Assembly (NCBI GenBank): GCA_951635545.1
Contig: OX620685.1
Location: forward strand, 1,674,001 to 1,738,000
Length of the DNA stretch: 64,000 nt
Reading direction: 5' to 3'
From: CAG-873 sp910578365
GTDB lineage: Bacteria > Bacteroidota > Bacteroidia > Bacteroidales > Muribaculaceae
Shown: piece by piece, positions 8,327 to 17,279 of the stretch
Numbering within the stretch: position 1 is the first letter of the stretch
Layout of the letters: the number at the start of each line of letters is the position of its first letter
The notes under the pieces: model-generated
The model's database searches: none
The model's input: only the letters and a program-made list of their open reading frames with translations
Told to the model about the DNA's origin: nothing
Made by a program: the position numbers and the translations under genes

Positions 8327-9193
8327 TTATCGTCTACTCTCGCCGGAGAGTGGAATTACATTGTAGGTTTTGAATCGGTCAATGGTGCGACCGTATGGGT
8401 CTTTGCCGTTGAACACTTTGGCGAGGTCTGCAGTGGTTAGGTTGGTTGTGAGGTGTGCAAACTTCTTGTCGGCACCGTCACACTGAATGGACCACAACTC
8501 GTTACGGGCATGAAGGAAGTCGTTAACCACCGTTGTAGTGTCAATGCCGTAGAACGGTCGGTTTTCAAGGCCTATGTCGTTGAGGCAAAGGTGGAACGGT
8601 TTAATCTGAAAAGCCTTTGAATTATCCTCGTTGTAGGTATAGAGGTCTATGTTATTGCAGAGCGAGAAGTGGTTGACCATTTGAGTTACCGATATACATT
8701 CAAACTGCATGGGAGAGTTTATGTATTTTAGGTATGCGGAAAAAACCTGCATCAACAGAGTTTTGCCCACGCCGGCCTTACCTTGAAGCATGACATTTTT
8801 GTGTATCTTATAGCCACGCCCGGGAAAGACTTCCTCTGCAAGTGGACTTTCATGAAAGTAGTACATCAAGAAGCGGATAACCTCATGGTTGTTATCGTCA
8901 ACAACAAACTCGCGGCGTTGGGAGCGCAGTATTTTGTTGGCAATCTGTTTCCATAGCTGAATGTGAGCATTGAATACAGCAGGGTCTGCAATGTTGACTT
9001 TAGACTTTTGCTCGGCATCTATTTCCTTCTGCACCTTGCGCATTACGTTGTCGATAGCTACCATAGCGCAATAGTCCGGTTTATTCTGCTGTCGCAGAGT
9101 ATGTAATACAGCCCTGTCCCATTCGATATTGCCGGTTGGAGCGTAGTTGTATTTAGCAAGCTCATCGCGGAGGGTTTGTGGATAATTACTCAT
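8327..9193 (-). CDS. DnaC-like AAA+ ATPase (probable helicase loader)
   Basis: A 288-residue protein. The Walker A motif is VMLQGKAGVGKTLL (near residue 136). A Walker B-like LCLNDIGLE lies near 204, and a sensor-1-like HLTTNLT near 248. A C-terminal arginine-rich end (GRTIDRFKTYNVIPL) resembles the arginine-finger region of DnaC/IstB-type ATPases. Such proteins load the replicative helicase at the phage origin. The gene follows the DUF4373-type replication protein by 12 nt, a common phage pairing. The 110-residue N-terminal extension is probably the partner-binding part. Confidence 0.8.
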   Translation of the reverse strand: MSNYPQTLRDELAKYNYAPTGNIEWDRAVLHTLRQQNKPDYCAMVAIDNVMRKVQKEIDAEQKSKVNIADPAVFNAHIQLWKQIANKILRSQRREFVVDDNNHEVIRFLMYYFHESPLAEEVFPGRGYKIHKNVMLQGKAGVGKTLLMQVFSAYLKYINSPMQFECISVTQMVNHFSLCNNIDLYTYNEDNSKAFQIKPFHLCLNDIGLENRPFYGIDTTTVVNDFLHARNELWSIQCDGADKKFAHLTTNLTTADLAKVFNGKDPYGRTIDRFKTYNVIPLSGESRR

Positions 9194-9205
9194 ACTATTG
9201 TAGTT

Positions 9206-10027
9206 TTAGACATCTGCGCCACCGAAACCACCGTCAAAGGTATAATCTGCAGGAGCGTGTGTCGGTTGATTGTTAATAGGTTTATTTGCTGTGTCTCGAT
9301 GCTTAATTCTCATGGAAGAAATAAGATGTCGCGACCAATCATTATAATCTCTATGCTCTGTTCGTGACAATTCCCATTCTGCAACTACGGCTTGAGCCAA
9401 TGAGCGCAGATGAGGAATGCCGTCAGGTCCCAATCCGAAGTTTTTGCAGAGCATGTTCAAGTTCTCTTGATGATTATCTGCAAAAAATTCGGCAAGCATC
9501 TCCGCATTGTTGCCCGATGCCACAACAGGCGGTTTAGTAGGAGCCGGTTGCACAGGTACTACAGGCTGAGGTGATACCGGTGGTTTGGGATTGACCGACT
9601 TCGCAGTTTTCTTACCTTTGTTGGCTGTAGTCTTTTGCTGAGGCATATCCAATAGAGAGTATTTATCAATCAGGCTCATACGTTTGTTGAGGCGCTGAAT
9701 ATTGCAATAGCGCACTTGAATACCCTTAGATGTTAAGACCTGTTCCGTGTCATACATATTTTTATCGAATAACCCCAACGTCAGGCAGGTTTTAATAACC
9801 TCCAATACATAAGCCTCCTCAAAGCCCGACATTTCCGAGCCAATGAAAGGCAACTCATCGTCCCACTGCATGAAGTACCCATTCTTGTAGATAAGACAGA
9901 GCAGGAGAGCATATACTGTAACAGCTTTACCACCTTGACGCTTGATTAACTTGCGAATGCGTATGTCTTGAAAGAAGTCTATATCAAAAGGGAAATACTC
10001 AAGCCCCGATTTTGCTATTCGTGCCAT
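9206..10027 (-). CDS. DUF4373-type phage replication protein
   Basis: A 273-residue protein. The N-terminal 100 residues (MARIAKSGLEYFPFDIDFF... with RIRKLIKRQGGKAVTVYALLL) match the Lin1244/DUF4373 winged-helix domain found in Bacteroidetes phages and plasmids. A Pro/Lys/Val-rich linker (about 130-170) follows, then a second helical domain (180-245). The layout resembles DnaD-like replication initiators, and the next gene encodes a helicase loader. A role in origin binding is inference. Confidence 0.75.
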   Translation of the reverse strand: MARIAKSGLEYFPFDIDFFQDIRIRKLIKRQGGKAVTVYALLLCLIYKNGYFMQWDDELPFIGSEMSGFEEAYVLEVIKTCLTLGLFDKNMYDTEQVLTSKGIQVRYCNIQRLNKRMSLIDKYSLLDMPQQKTTANKGKKTAKSVNPKPPVSPQPVVPVQPAPTKPPVVASGNNAEMLAEFFADNHQENLNMLCKNFGLGPDGIPHLRSLAQAVVAEWELSRTEHRDYNDWSRHLISSMRIKHRDTANKPINNQPTHAPADYTFDGGFGGADV

Positions 10028-10038
10028 AGCCGTATTGA

Positions 10039-10407
10039 TTAAATTTCTACGATTGATATTCCGTGGACATGGAGCATCAATTTTCGTTTGATTTTATACT
10101 CTTTTGTGCGGACTCCCTTTGTATCCTCGACAACGGTCTTACCGTCTTTGCTGTAGACAAAATCGGCATAATAGGCACACTCCCTTTCCAAGAGATTGCC
10201 GGCAGTGTCGCGTTGCGCAGGGATAAGCACATACTTTACTTGCTCACGGAGATTAGAGATAAGGCCGGCGCGTTGCATCAGCTTCAGTTCGTTGGCTCTG
10301 CTATGTTCCTTTTTGGAGTCGTAGCCGCCGGACTTCTTTGCACCATACTTGTTGCGTTTTTTTGTGGCCGGTGCAACGCGCAATGCCTTAAATTCGTCAA
10401 TCGTCAT
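10039..10407 (-). CDS. DUF1064 family protein (phage nuclease/resolvase-like)
   Basis: A 122-residue protein started at ATG 10407, which overlaps the end of the upstream gene by 11 nt. It contains NKYGAKKSGGYDSKKEHSRA (near residue 19), the hallmark of DUF1064, followed by a Y-x-A-D-F-V-Y motif and VVEDTKG. The acid/lysine arrangement E...D...E-D-x-K resembles PD-(D/E)XK nucleases, and the family is often compared with Holliday junction resolvases. Its place in a phage recombination operon agrees. Confidence 0.75.
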   Translation of the reverse strand: MTIDEFKALRVAPATKKRNKYGAKKSGGYDSKKEHSRANELKLMQRAGLISNLREQVKYVLIPAQRDTAGNLLERECAYYADFVYSKDGKTVVEDTKGVRTKEYKIKRKLMLHVHGISIVEI

Positions 10408-11020
10408 CGTCCTTTGGTTTGGATTTATCGACAATGACTGTTTCCGGGATAACCGTGCCGTCGGCACCGTGAACCGACATTGATACCTTTGTACCATCCG
10501 GCACCGCATTGCGGAAATTCCTTGCAGCGCGTTGCACACCTTTGTCAGCGGCCACCTTTTCGGCCACTTCCTCAGCGGTGTTCTGTGCCTCCTCCGGGAC
10601 TTTGTACTTGTAGACATCAACAATCTTTGTTTCGTTGATACCCTCAATCTCATAGTCGGCCAGTGTTCCTCGCATACCTTCGTTGAAGTTGGCGAGAGCT
10701 TCAGCAAAGTTGGAGGCTTGCACGAGGATATAAGAGGCACTCCTTTTTTCTGCCGCTGTTTTCTCGTCTATGGTTATGAAATTGACCTTGACCTTATAGA
10801 ACTTGTCGCCGCCCTCGCTCCAAAAGATTTCAGAGATTTTGGTTTTGCCGACATTGAGAACGTTGAAGTCGTTGCAGAATGGAGTTATCTCCTCAACGAC
10901 ACGAGCCTCAGCCTCTGTGCAGGAGAGCGCATCAACGAGATAGGGGTCGGTTACCTTTACGGACTTGCCTGTTTCCGTCAGCTTCTCGTAACGGACTTTT
11001 ACTTCAATCCACTGTGCCAT
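10397..11020 (-). CDS. DUF4494 family protein
   Basis: A 207-residue protein. The N-terminal 150 residues (MAQWIEVKVRYEKLTETGKS, LVDALSCTEAEARV, SASYILVQASNFAEAL) match the DUF4494 pattern seen in Bacteroidetes phages and chromosomes. The rest is an acidic, alanine-rich tail ending KPKDDDD. Molecular function unknown. It overlaps both neighbours by a few bases, so it belongs to the operon. Confidence 0.72.
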   Translation of the reverse strand: MAQWIEVKVRYEKLTETGKSVKVTDPYLVDALSCTEAEARVVEEITPFCNDFNVLNVGKTKISEIFWSEGGDKFYKVKVNFITIDEKTAAEKRSASYILVQASNFAEALANFNEGMRGTLADYEIEGINETKIVDVYKYKVPEEAQNTAEEVAEKVAADKGVQRAARNFRNAVPDGTKVSMSVHGADGTVIPETVIVDKSKPKDDDD

Positions 11021-11294
11021 TGTTCATGCGATTTTTGAGTTGATTACTGAGTTTGAATTTCACGATGCGCTGTGCCGGAACTACAACCGTAGTACCTGCG
11101 TTGATGTTACGAGCCTTTTTCTCCTTTGTGGTTTTGACTTCCATCGTGCCGAAGCCACGGAGATAGACGTTTTCGCCACGGTCGAAAGCGTCCGAGAGAA
11201 TGTCCGTCACACCGTCTACGACATGGAGAGCCGTAGATTTCGGCAGGTCGGGAATACGCTTGCAGAGTTCAAATGCGATGTCATTCTTTGTCAT
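11004..11294 (-). CDS. HU/IHF-family DNA-binding protein
   Basis: A 96-residue protein of typical HU length. It has the N-terminal helices MTKNDIAFELCKRIP, the GENVYLRGFGTMEVK turn near residue 39, and the basic beta-arm region KKARNINAGTTVVVPA with the RNP-like motif (here N-A-G) near 60. HU proteins bend DNA; phage copies help replication or recombination. It overlaps the genes on both sides. Confidence 0.85.
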   Translation of the reverse strand: MTKNDIAFELCKRIPDLPKSTALHVVDGVTDILSDAFDRGENVYLRGFGTMEVKTTKEKKARNINAGTTVVVPAQRIVKFKLSNQLKNRMNNGTVD

Positions 11295-11469
11295 GATTAG
11301 CTGATTTTGAATGTTGTTTTTTAAGTTTTCGATTTATTTTATCTTTAAGTTGGCCTATTGCCCAAGCGTGAGTGCTGTTGCGCAGACCATTCAACGACTT
11401 GTAATGTTCTATGGCAATATCGAGGCAGGACATTATGCGCTCAATATCTGAATTGCTGATTTCAACCAT
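11281..11469 (-). CDS. small hypothetical phage protein
   Basis: A 62-residue helical, basic protein beginning MVEISNSDIERIMSCLD. Its start overlaps the end of the helicase gene and its end overlaps the HU gene start, which supports it as a translated operon member. No recognised domain. Confidence 0.55.
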   Translation of the reverse strand: MVEISNSDIERIMSCLDIAIEHYKSLNGLRNSTHAWAIGQLKDKINRKLKKQHSKSANHDKE

Positions 11470-12865
11470 AGTCGAGGAAAGAGTTTACAAGTTCATCGAA
11501 ATACATTTTGTCGGTCGGTATATCATCATCGGAGGCCATTATCTGATTGGCAATGCTCCGCTTTTTGTGAATGATATTGTAGAGAACCGGGTCAATAGTG
11601 CTACGGCCAATGAGGTAATAGCAGGTCACGTTATTCTTTTGGCCGATGCGGTGGGCGCGGTCTTCGCACTGACAGCAGTCGGCATACGTCCACGGAAATT
11701 CCACAAAGGCCACATTAGAGGACGCTGTGAGTGTCAGACCGACACCGGCAGCTTTGATGGAGCAGATTATCAACTGAGCTTCGCCGGACTGAAACGCATC
11801 GACAGCAGCCTGTTTCTCGGCAAGGCTATCATCGCCGGTGACACGGACGGCATCGGGGAATTGCTTTTGCAAAGCCTTGACAATCTCTTTGAGTGAGCAG
11901 AACACAATCAAAGGCTTGCCATTGGCAAGGAAATTGCGTATAAAGTCTGTTGCCTGTTTTACCTTACCTTTGGAAGCGAGGGAGCGCAGGGTCATGAACT
12001 TTACCAGAGCCTCCATGCGCATTTTGCGCCGGATGTCGCGGTCGGTACACTCGGTGTATTCGCGCAGATAGGCGGCGAGGTCGGCGGCAGCGAGGTCGTA
12101 TTCATCGCGGTTGGATATTTCAACGTAGAGGTCGGTTCGCGTTTTGTCGGGGAGCTGCGTCAGCACCTTTGCTTTCTCTCGCCGTATCATACAGGTATCA
12201 TACAGTTTGTCGGACAACTCGGATAGATTTTCATTCTCTCCGTAGTCGGCAAGGAATTTGCCACGGCCACCGAAGTCAGAGAGCAGTCGCCCCATGATGG
12301 CGAGTTGTGCAACGAGGTCTTGCGCGTGATTGACAACCGGGGTGCCGGAGAGCAATATGCGCCACTCCTTACCCTCGACAATGCCACGAGTGAACATTGT
12401 TTGCTGAGCCGTGGGGTCTTTAAGCCTGTGCGACTCGTCCATGATAACTGACTTGAAGATGTTGATGTCGCGGTTGAATACAACATCTTTGAGCGTGAAT
12501 GTTTTGCCGCCCTTGATGTCCCACACAAAGAACTTTTTCAGACTCTCATAATTGACGATGGCAACATGGAACATACCCATGCCGAGCAGATACGGCCACG
12601 ATGTGCGAGTTGCGTTATCAAGCACAACAGCCTTTTTGTCGGTGAACTTCTCAAACTCACGCTGCCAATTTATTTTCAGCGAGGAGGGGCAGATTACCAA
12701 ACAGGGGTAAGCTGAGGCAGTATCGACAATGCCGATAGACTGCAACGTCTTACCAAGCCCCGGCTCGTCACCAATTAACAGGCGGTGACGTTCGAGGCCG
12801 AACAGAATACCCTCACGTTGGTACTCGTATGGCTCTACTCGGAGGTTATGTTTTAACTCTTTCAT
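11462..12865 (-). CDS. SNF2-family DNA helicase/translocase
   Basis: About 467 residues from ATG 12865, chosen because the longer reading overlaps the previous gene. Motifs: LLIGDEPGLGKTLQS (Walker A, near residue 32), VIMDESHRLKDP (Walker B, DESH), LLSGTPVVN (motif III), IICSIKAAGVGLTLTAS (motif V) and QCEDRAHRIGQ (motif VI). The compact form without accessory domains resembles phage and SMARCAL1-like annealing helicases. It acts on double-stranded DNA, probably in phage recombination or replication with RecT and the RecE-like nuclease nearby. Confidence 0.9.
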   Translation of the reverse strand: MKELKHNLRVEPYEYQREGILFGLERHRLLIGDEPGLGKTLQSIGIVDTASAYPCLVICPSSLKINWQREFEKFTDKKAVVLDNATRTSWPYLLGMGMFHVAIVNYESLKKFFVWDIKGGKTFTLKDVVFNRDINIFKSVIMDESHRLKDPTAQQTMFTRGIVEGKEWRILLSGTPVVNHAQDLVAQLAIMGRLLSDFGGRGKFLADYGENENLSELSDKLYDTCMIRREKAKVLTQLPDKTRTDLYVEISNRDEYDLAAADLAAYLREYTECTDRDIRRKMRMEALVKFMTLRSLASKGKVKQATDFIRNFLANGKPLIVFCSLKEIVKALQKQFPDAVRVTGDDSLAEKQAAVDAFQSGEAQLIICSIKAAGVGLTLTASSNVAFVEFPWTYADCCQCEDRAHRIGQKNNVTCYYLIGRSTIDPVLYNIIHKKRSIANQIMASDDDIPTDKMYFDELVNSFLDYG

Positions 12866-12872
12866 ATTGTTA

Positions 12873-13758
12873 TTATTCACACAGTCCATGATACAAGGAC
12901 ACACAAGACATTATTGGCTCAGTATCGTCCCATAGTGTCGGTTGGTTTTCATTCCGAAGTACATAATCTGATATTTCTACAAAAGATGGACTTCCGTTTT
13001 CGTGTTGATTGCAGAACCTTTCCAGGATTTTGCCCTTGCAGAAGAATGAAGCTTCACTTCCATTATTGCGTTCTGAGTTTACTTCGTTTTCAAGGTCTAT
13101 AACTCGTTGCTTATATTGTTCATCGCGAGCGACTATCTTAATCTCATTCAGTCTTGCAAAAATGCATGGAAAGCAACCAACTCTTGACGCACCTCGTTCG
13201 TATAAGGGATTCGGGCGTTGACCATGAGATAATATGTAATCAATTACTTGTTGTGCTGACCATGAAAATATTGGACGTAATACCGATGCATCATGACTTT
13301 TGCACCATTCCTTAACGATATAATCTTTTTTTGAAGTTATCGTCAAAATAGTCCTTAAAATAAGAACATTCTACATCGAATTTGGCCCTCTCCGCGCTTT
13401 CTTTTGCACGTATTCCTTGGATGATTATGAGGTGGTTTTCTTGCTTAAGTATCCAATCTATCATCGGCCATATTTTCAGTTGTACCGTACACATACGGTT
13501 TTTTGCATCAGGAAACCATTTCATTCTTTTGCACAATCCGTACATACCATCAACAGACTCATTTTTGAGTATTATAAGGTCGACACCAAGTTTAGATGCT
13601 ACCTCCTTTACATGAGAATATGTTTGCTCATGCTCCCACCCGGTATCACAGAAAACAGCCGTGACGTTATTAGCCCCGAAGTCTTCACAAGCTTTTATTA
13701 GACAGGCTTGTGAGTCCTTTCCTCCAGAGAACTGAACTATAACTTTTACTTTATTCAT
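12873..13758 (-). pseudogene. PAPS-reductase-like enzyme with a frameshift in an A7 run
   Basis: Two overlapping frames make one protein of about 295 residues. The first (13758-13312) has the PP-loop QFSGGKDSQACL (near residue 8) and a PAPS-reductase fold. The second (to 12873) carries RVGCFPC, a cysteine pair typical of phage PAPS-reductase/DndC-like proteins. The switch point is a run of seven T on the + strand (13326-13332). With six bases the join would read DNFKKDYIVKEW in one frame. This may be a slippage mutation, a sequencing error or programmed +1 frameshifting. The start overlaps the upstream stop (ATGA). Substrate unknown. Confidence 0.75.
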
Positions 13759-14417
13759 AATGCGAGGCACCAATATTGAAATGCTAATTCAAGATACTTA
13801 TCTCTGCCACGGAGATACACCGGGTCGTCCCTGCGTATGCGTGTTGTAAATACGTTGCAGTTCTTTTTGCTGATGGCATAGATGAAATCGCAGTCGGAAT
13901 GTGCGATGTCCATGTACCATGCGCGGCTCCTGTCCCAATCGAAGAAATCAACTGCATCGTCAAATTCCTTTTGTGTTGCGGCTGAACAGGTTTTGAGGTC
14001 GCCACCAAATTTGTAGAGGTCAAGCCACCAATCCCACTTACAGCGCGTATCGAGCGTGAAAGGGAAGCCACCATACTCAAACTGCTGTGCTTGATTGACC
14101 ATGAAGCGCTGTGTTTCAGCCTCGGCCAACACCTTTGCGAGAAAGGGGTCATGGCGGGCAGTCATGCGCAGGGAGCGATACATTTCCTTTGCATGGCGAA
14201 ACTCATCATCGGTGTATTGCTCATCGTCTACCGTCAGTTGGTAGTAGTTCACTCGCTCCGGCTCGGTGATTATTGCGTCCACGAGATTGCCGAAGCGAAA
14301 CGCGGCCTCCTTTACACCCGGCGGCATAGGCACCGGGTGTAAGAGGTTCTTTAGAGCCGTGAGGTCAGAGTTGCTGACCTCAGTACGGCTGTAATATGCG
14401 TCCGGATTGTGGCTCAT
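13755..14417 (-). CDS. RecE-like PD-(D/E)XK exonuclease
   Basis: A 220-residue protein. It begins with VSNSDLTALKNLLHP, comparable to the SxSxL motif of RecE/PDDEXK_1 exonucleases. AFRFGNLVDAIITEPE follows near residue 40, and then the catalytic pair FTLDTRCKWD (120) and GGDLKTCSAA (138), the D...D-x-K of the nuclease core. With RecT 1.3 kb upstream in the same operon it would form a 5'-3' exonuclease/annealing pair for phage recombination. Sequence similarity to RecE itself is low, so the name describes function class only. Confidence 0.78.
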   Translation of the reverse strand: MSHNPDAYYSRTEVSNSDLTALKNLLHPVPMPPGVKEAAFRFGNLVDAIITEPERVNYYQLTVDDEQYTDDEFRHAKEMYRSLRMTARHDPFLAKVLAEAETQRFMVNQAQQFEYGGFPFTLDTRCKWDWWLDLYKFGGDLKTCSAATQKEFDDAVDFFDWDRSRAWYMDIAHSDCDFIYAISKKNCNVFTTRIRRDDPVYLRGRDKYLELAFQYWCLAL

Positions 14418-14419
14418 TA

Positions 14420-15619
14420 TTACTTGGCTTTAACCTCGTCCTCGTATTGGACATCAGCGATGAACATAGCTTTGGAGTTTGCGGCGGTATTGGCAAAGGT
14501 GATTTGCTTCTTGAACTCCTTGCACAACTCCTCTAAGGTCTTTGTGCAGCCCTCCTGCGACCACCAAAAAGCGACAATCTTCATGATGTCCTCGGCAGAA
14601 TTGATGACCACCTTTTTCTTAACCTGTGTCTTAGGCTGATATGCCACAGGTGTAGCGACCTGTGCGCCGAAAAGACCGTCCATTTCCTGTTTCTTTGCGG
14701 CAAGCTGCTTTGCAGCGGCTTCCTGTTTCTCTCGCTCAGCGCGTTCTTTTTCCTTACGAGCGGCCTCAGCGCGTTCCTTTGCTTCCATTTCAGCCTTAAT
14801 CCTTGCAACTTCCTCGGCTGAAGCTTTGGCGATGCGTTCAAGCTCCTTTTTCTTCGAGGGCATACGGTCGAGAATATCATCACGTGTGCTTTGCACCTCA
14901 AAAGGAAATTGCTCCTTGAAGCGATTGACGAGGCCGGCCATCACGTTGGCCTGTATAGCGCGACATTCGTCCGGGGTTAGTTCGGCAGGGCGATGTGCGC
15001 CGCTGATTACCGTCTGACACCATGTTGCAGGAAGTTCGCAACTGAAATTCTTGATGCCATCGTAGACAATCTCGTAATTGTCGAGGCTAATCTGCTTATC
15101 CATGTCGGTAAGCTCGTTGATGCTCTTATTGACAAGAGCGTTGAACTGGCTCACATAGTCGTCATTGACATCAGCGCGATAGCGCACTTTGGCATTCTCC
15201 TTTGCCTGTCGAGCGGCCTCCTCACGGCGGCGGCGCTCCTCCTCCTCATGCTTTTTCTTAGCATAGGCATTGCGGTACGCTTGCAGTTGGTTAGGGATAG
15301 AGTCAGCTTTGGAGGGGTCTACGTCATTCTCCATTGAGGTATAGACCTTACGGATTTGGTCAAAGAGTTGCGTAACAGGTGTGCGCTTGCCGTTCATCTT
15401 CTTGACGGTCAGCTTTGCTTTTTCGATGAACTTGGCTATCTCTATATCGAGAGCGTCTGTCATGCCCTCCTTTTTTACCTGGAGCAACAGGGCACTGCCT
15501 ACTTCGAGGCACCGGGTATGAGATAATTGGTTCTCGCGGTACGACTGTGGAGCGAGTTCGGCAAGGGTCTGCACGTTTTTCTGCTCGAAGATTGTTAATG
15601 CTTGGGTGTTATCTGCCAT
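14420..15619 (-). CDS. phage protein with long coiled coil, linked to RecT/RecE
   Basis: A 399-residue protein. Residues 1-120 are helical. A charged coiled coil runs near 125-150 (KKKHEEEERRRREEAARQ), followed by a folded middle domain. A second long Glu/Arg/Lys/Ala coiled coil covers about 255-310, and the C-terminus is globular. Proteins of this kind often lie between recT and the exonuclease gene in Bacteroidetes phages; no biochemical role is known to me. The start is supported by the same CATCAATCATGG context seen at the recT start. Confidence 0.65.
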   Translation of the reverse strand: MADNTQALTIFEQKNVQTLAELAPQSYRENQLSHTRCLEVGSALLLQVKKEGMTDALDIEIAKFIEKAKLTVKKMNGKRTPVTQLFDQIRKVYTSMENDVDPSKADSIPNQLQAYRNAYAKKKHEEEERRRREEAARQAKENAKVRYRADVNDDYVSQFNALVNKSINELTDMDKQISLDNYEIVYDGIKNFSCELPATWCQTVISGAHRPAELTPDECRAIQANVMAGLVNRFKEQFPFEVQSTRDDILDRMPSKKKELERIAKASAEEVARIKAEMEAKERAEAARKEKERAEREKQEAAAKQLAAKKQEMDGLFGAQVATPVAYQPKTQVKKKVVINSAEDIMKIVAFWWSQEGCTKTLEELCKEFKKQITFANTAANSKAMFIADVQYEDEVKAK

Positions 15620-15748
15620 GATTGATGTATTTATGGGTTACACGGTTTTGTTTTAGCGTATTCGGTGATGATACCAAGCCGAGTGCAGTAGTGTCCGTTG
15701 AGAGTGTTACGCACAAGCGGACACCCACTGTAAGGCTTGATGTTGCTT

Positions 15749-16681
15749 TCAGAAGCCTTCCTCATCATCGGTGTTTACAGTTACGCCCTGTGGAGGCTCG
15801 TTGTTACCGAATGGCTGAGGCGCAGGTTCGGGAGCATTATCGAGGACTTCGCCGGTATCGGGGTCTACTCCGTAGATTTCCTCATCGGAGAGTTGTGCCG
15901 GTTCGTCTACCTGCTGTGATTGGAGTTCGGTGCCACGACCGATGCGCACTTTCGGATAGGACTTGAAAGCGTGTTTGATGCACTTGGCCATGAGGAAGCC
16001 GGGGTCGATGTGGACAATGCCGTTAGCGTCCATGCCGTAGAGTTCGTTGGCGACACCTCGGTTCTGCTTCTGTGAATAACCGGCAAGGCGGCACCAATCT
16101 TCGGGGAACATTACCGAGTAGTCGATTGAGCCATCGGCGCGAGTGATACGCAGGTAGCAAGCGGTGATATTGTGGCCGGTGTGAGGCAGGTTGCAGGTAT
16201 AAGACACAGATTTGCGACCGTCCACGTCATTGAATGAGAAGCCGTCATTGTCGTAAACGAGTACAGGATTATCGGCATGACGTATTTGGCCGGCACGAGT
16301 ACGCATCACAAGTTCGCCATAGGCCGACACTGTGAGGACGCAACGCCCCTCCCATTGAGCTTTTTCTTTAGTGCCAACATTCACGTTGCGCCCCATGAGG
16401 TATGCGAGTGCGCGTGTGCCGGGTTCAAGAGAGAGTCCACACACGGCAAGGTCGATGAATGCCGTGAAGATGCTGAACTGTGTAGCGCGTTGCAGTTTGC
16501 CCTTGTCGTTGTCGCGGAGAGCCTTGTTGAAGTAGATACTCTCACGCTGATAAGCGGCTTCACCGTTACCCCAAAGAGTTTCGTAGATTTGCGTGAAACG
16601 TTCACGCACGATAGGATGCTCAACGATTTCGAGCGGCTTGAGTTGGTTGATTTCTTCAACCGTCATTTGTAGGTTGCCCAT
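15749..16681 (-). CDS. recT: RecT-family single-strand annealing protein
   Basis: About 310 residues. Conserved RecT features are FNKALRDNDKGKLQRAT (near residue 52), DLAVCGLSLEPGTRALAYL (near 75), a middle block around LTVSAYGELVMRTRAG, and the basic GFLMAKCIKHAFKSYPKVR near 240. The last 60 residues are acidic and proline-rich. The start at 16681 is chosen because CATCAATCATGG also precedes the next gene; an ATG at 16708 is possible. RecT coats single-stranded DNA and pairs homologous strands; it probably acts with the RecE-like nuclease. Confidence 0.87.
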   Translation of the reverse strand: MGNLQMTVEEINQLKPLEIVEHPIVRERFTQIYETLWGNGEAAYQRESIYFNKALRDNDKGKLQRATQFSIFTAFIDLAVCGLSLEPGTRALAYLMGRNVNVGTKEKAQWEGRCVLTVSAYGELVMRTRAGQIRHADNPVLVYDNDGFSFNDVDGRKSVSYTCNLPHTGHNITACYLRITRADGSIDYSVMFPEDWCRLAGYSQKQNRGVANELYGMDANGIVHIDPGFLMAKCIKHAFKSYPKVRIGRGTELQSQQVDEPAQLSDEEIYGVDPDTGEVLDNAPEPAPQPFGNNEPPQGVTVNTDDEEGF

Positions 16682-16726
16682 GATTGATGGAGTTAAATTG
16701 TTAAACATTTGCGGATTGCTTGATTG

Positions 16727-16771
16727 AAAAATGGAGGCTGCACTTTGGCTTAGGCTGACAGCGCAGCCTCC
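16727..16771 (-). terminator. terminator after the phage tRNA
   Basis: On the minus strand GGAGGCTGC (complement of 16763-16771) pairs with GCAGCCTCC (complement of 16733-16741), followed by ATTTTT. It lies between the tRNA-Gln gene and recT, so the tRNA transcript probably ends here. Confidence 0.65.
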
Positions 16772-16806
16772 GAGGTTATCAATCATGTAGCAACTACCGC
16801 TACTTG

Positions 16807-16877
16807 TAGCCTCTGAGGGAATCGAACCCCCTCCGACAGAACCAAAATCTGTAGTGCGACCGACACACCGAGAGGCT
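16807..16877 (-). tRNA. tRNA-Gln (anticodon TTG), phage-carried
   Basis: A full cloverleaf can be drawn: acceptor AGCCTCT/AGAGGCT, D arm GTGT/GCAC, anticodon stem ACAGA/TCTGT with loop TTTTGGT (anticodon TTG), and a T arm with TTCGATT. CCA is not encoded. The acceptor and D arm differ from a normal bacterial tRNA-Gln, and the gene lies inside the phage operon upstream of recT. It is therefore probably a phage tRNA supplementing CAA decoding. A tRNA search program would settle identity. Confidence 0.8.
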
Positions 16878-16883
16878 GAGCCG

Positions 16884-17132
16884 TCAGAGCTTTGCTATGT
16901 AAAAGCGTATCCGCTCTGATGTATTTATGCTTGTGGGGTGGTCATAGGAAAACTCGTTGTCATTTCCTTCGGCATTCTGGAAATAGTCAAGCCTGTCGGT
17001 AACGCGTAGCCACATTTCATTGAGTTTCGCTTTCGCGGCGAGTTTCGCCCTGTGATTGCAAGCCTCCTGCGTGAAGCGGTAAATAACACGAGGATTCTTG
17101 CCGTCATTGGTCTTGTATATTGCGTAATCCAT
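16884..17132 (-). CDS. small hypothetical phage protein
   Basis: About 82 residues from ATG 17132 (MDYAIYKTNDGKNPRVIY...). No recognised domain. It lies just upstream of the tRNA-Gln and downstream of a gene remnant cut by IS3, in the same orientation as the phage operon. Confidence 0.5.
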   Translation of the reverse strand: MDYAIYKTNDGKNPRVIYRFTQEACNHRAKLAAKAKLNEMWLRVTDRLDYFQNAEGNDNEFSYDHPTSINTSERIRFYIAKL

Positions 17133-17142
17133 TGTATCTGTC

Positions 17143-17229
17143 TTATTGGTTGAGGTAATCCTGTTCTGTTCTCTGAAGGAGGCGTAGGTCTGCCATGCAG
17201 TATTCAACCTTGCCCGGACGTTTGGAGGG
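17143..17229 (-). pseudogene. 3' remnant of a phage gene cut by IS3
   Basis: An open frame running out of the IS3 end encodes PSKRPGKVEYCMADLRLLQR... and stops at TAA 17145-17143. It has no start of its own and the 5' part is not found on the other side of IS3. The insertion therefore appears to have been accompanied by a deletion. The parent protein cannot be identified. Confidence 0.5.
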
Positions 17230-17279
17230 TGTCTAGTCCGGAAAAGTGTTGACCGTCAGATTCAACATTTTTTAGTAAA

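Noticed and set aside
13312..13758. PAPS-reductase-like gene as DndC of a DNA phosphorothioation system
   Set aside because: No dndB, dndD or dndE partner is present; the neighbours are phage recombination genes.
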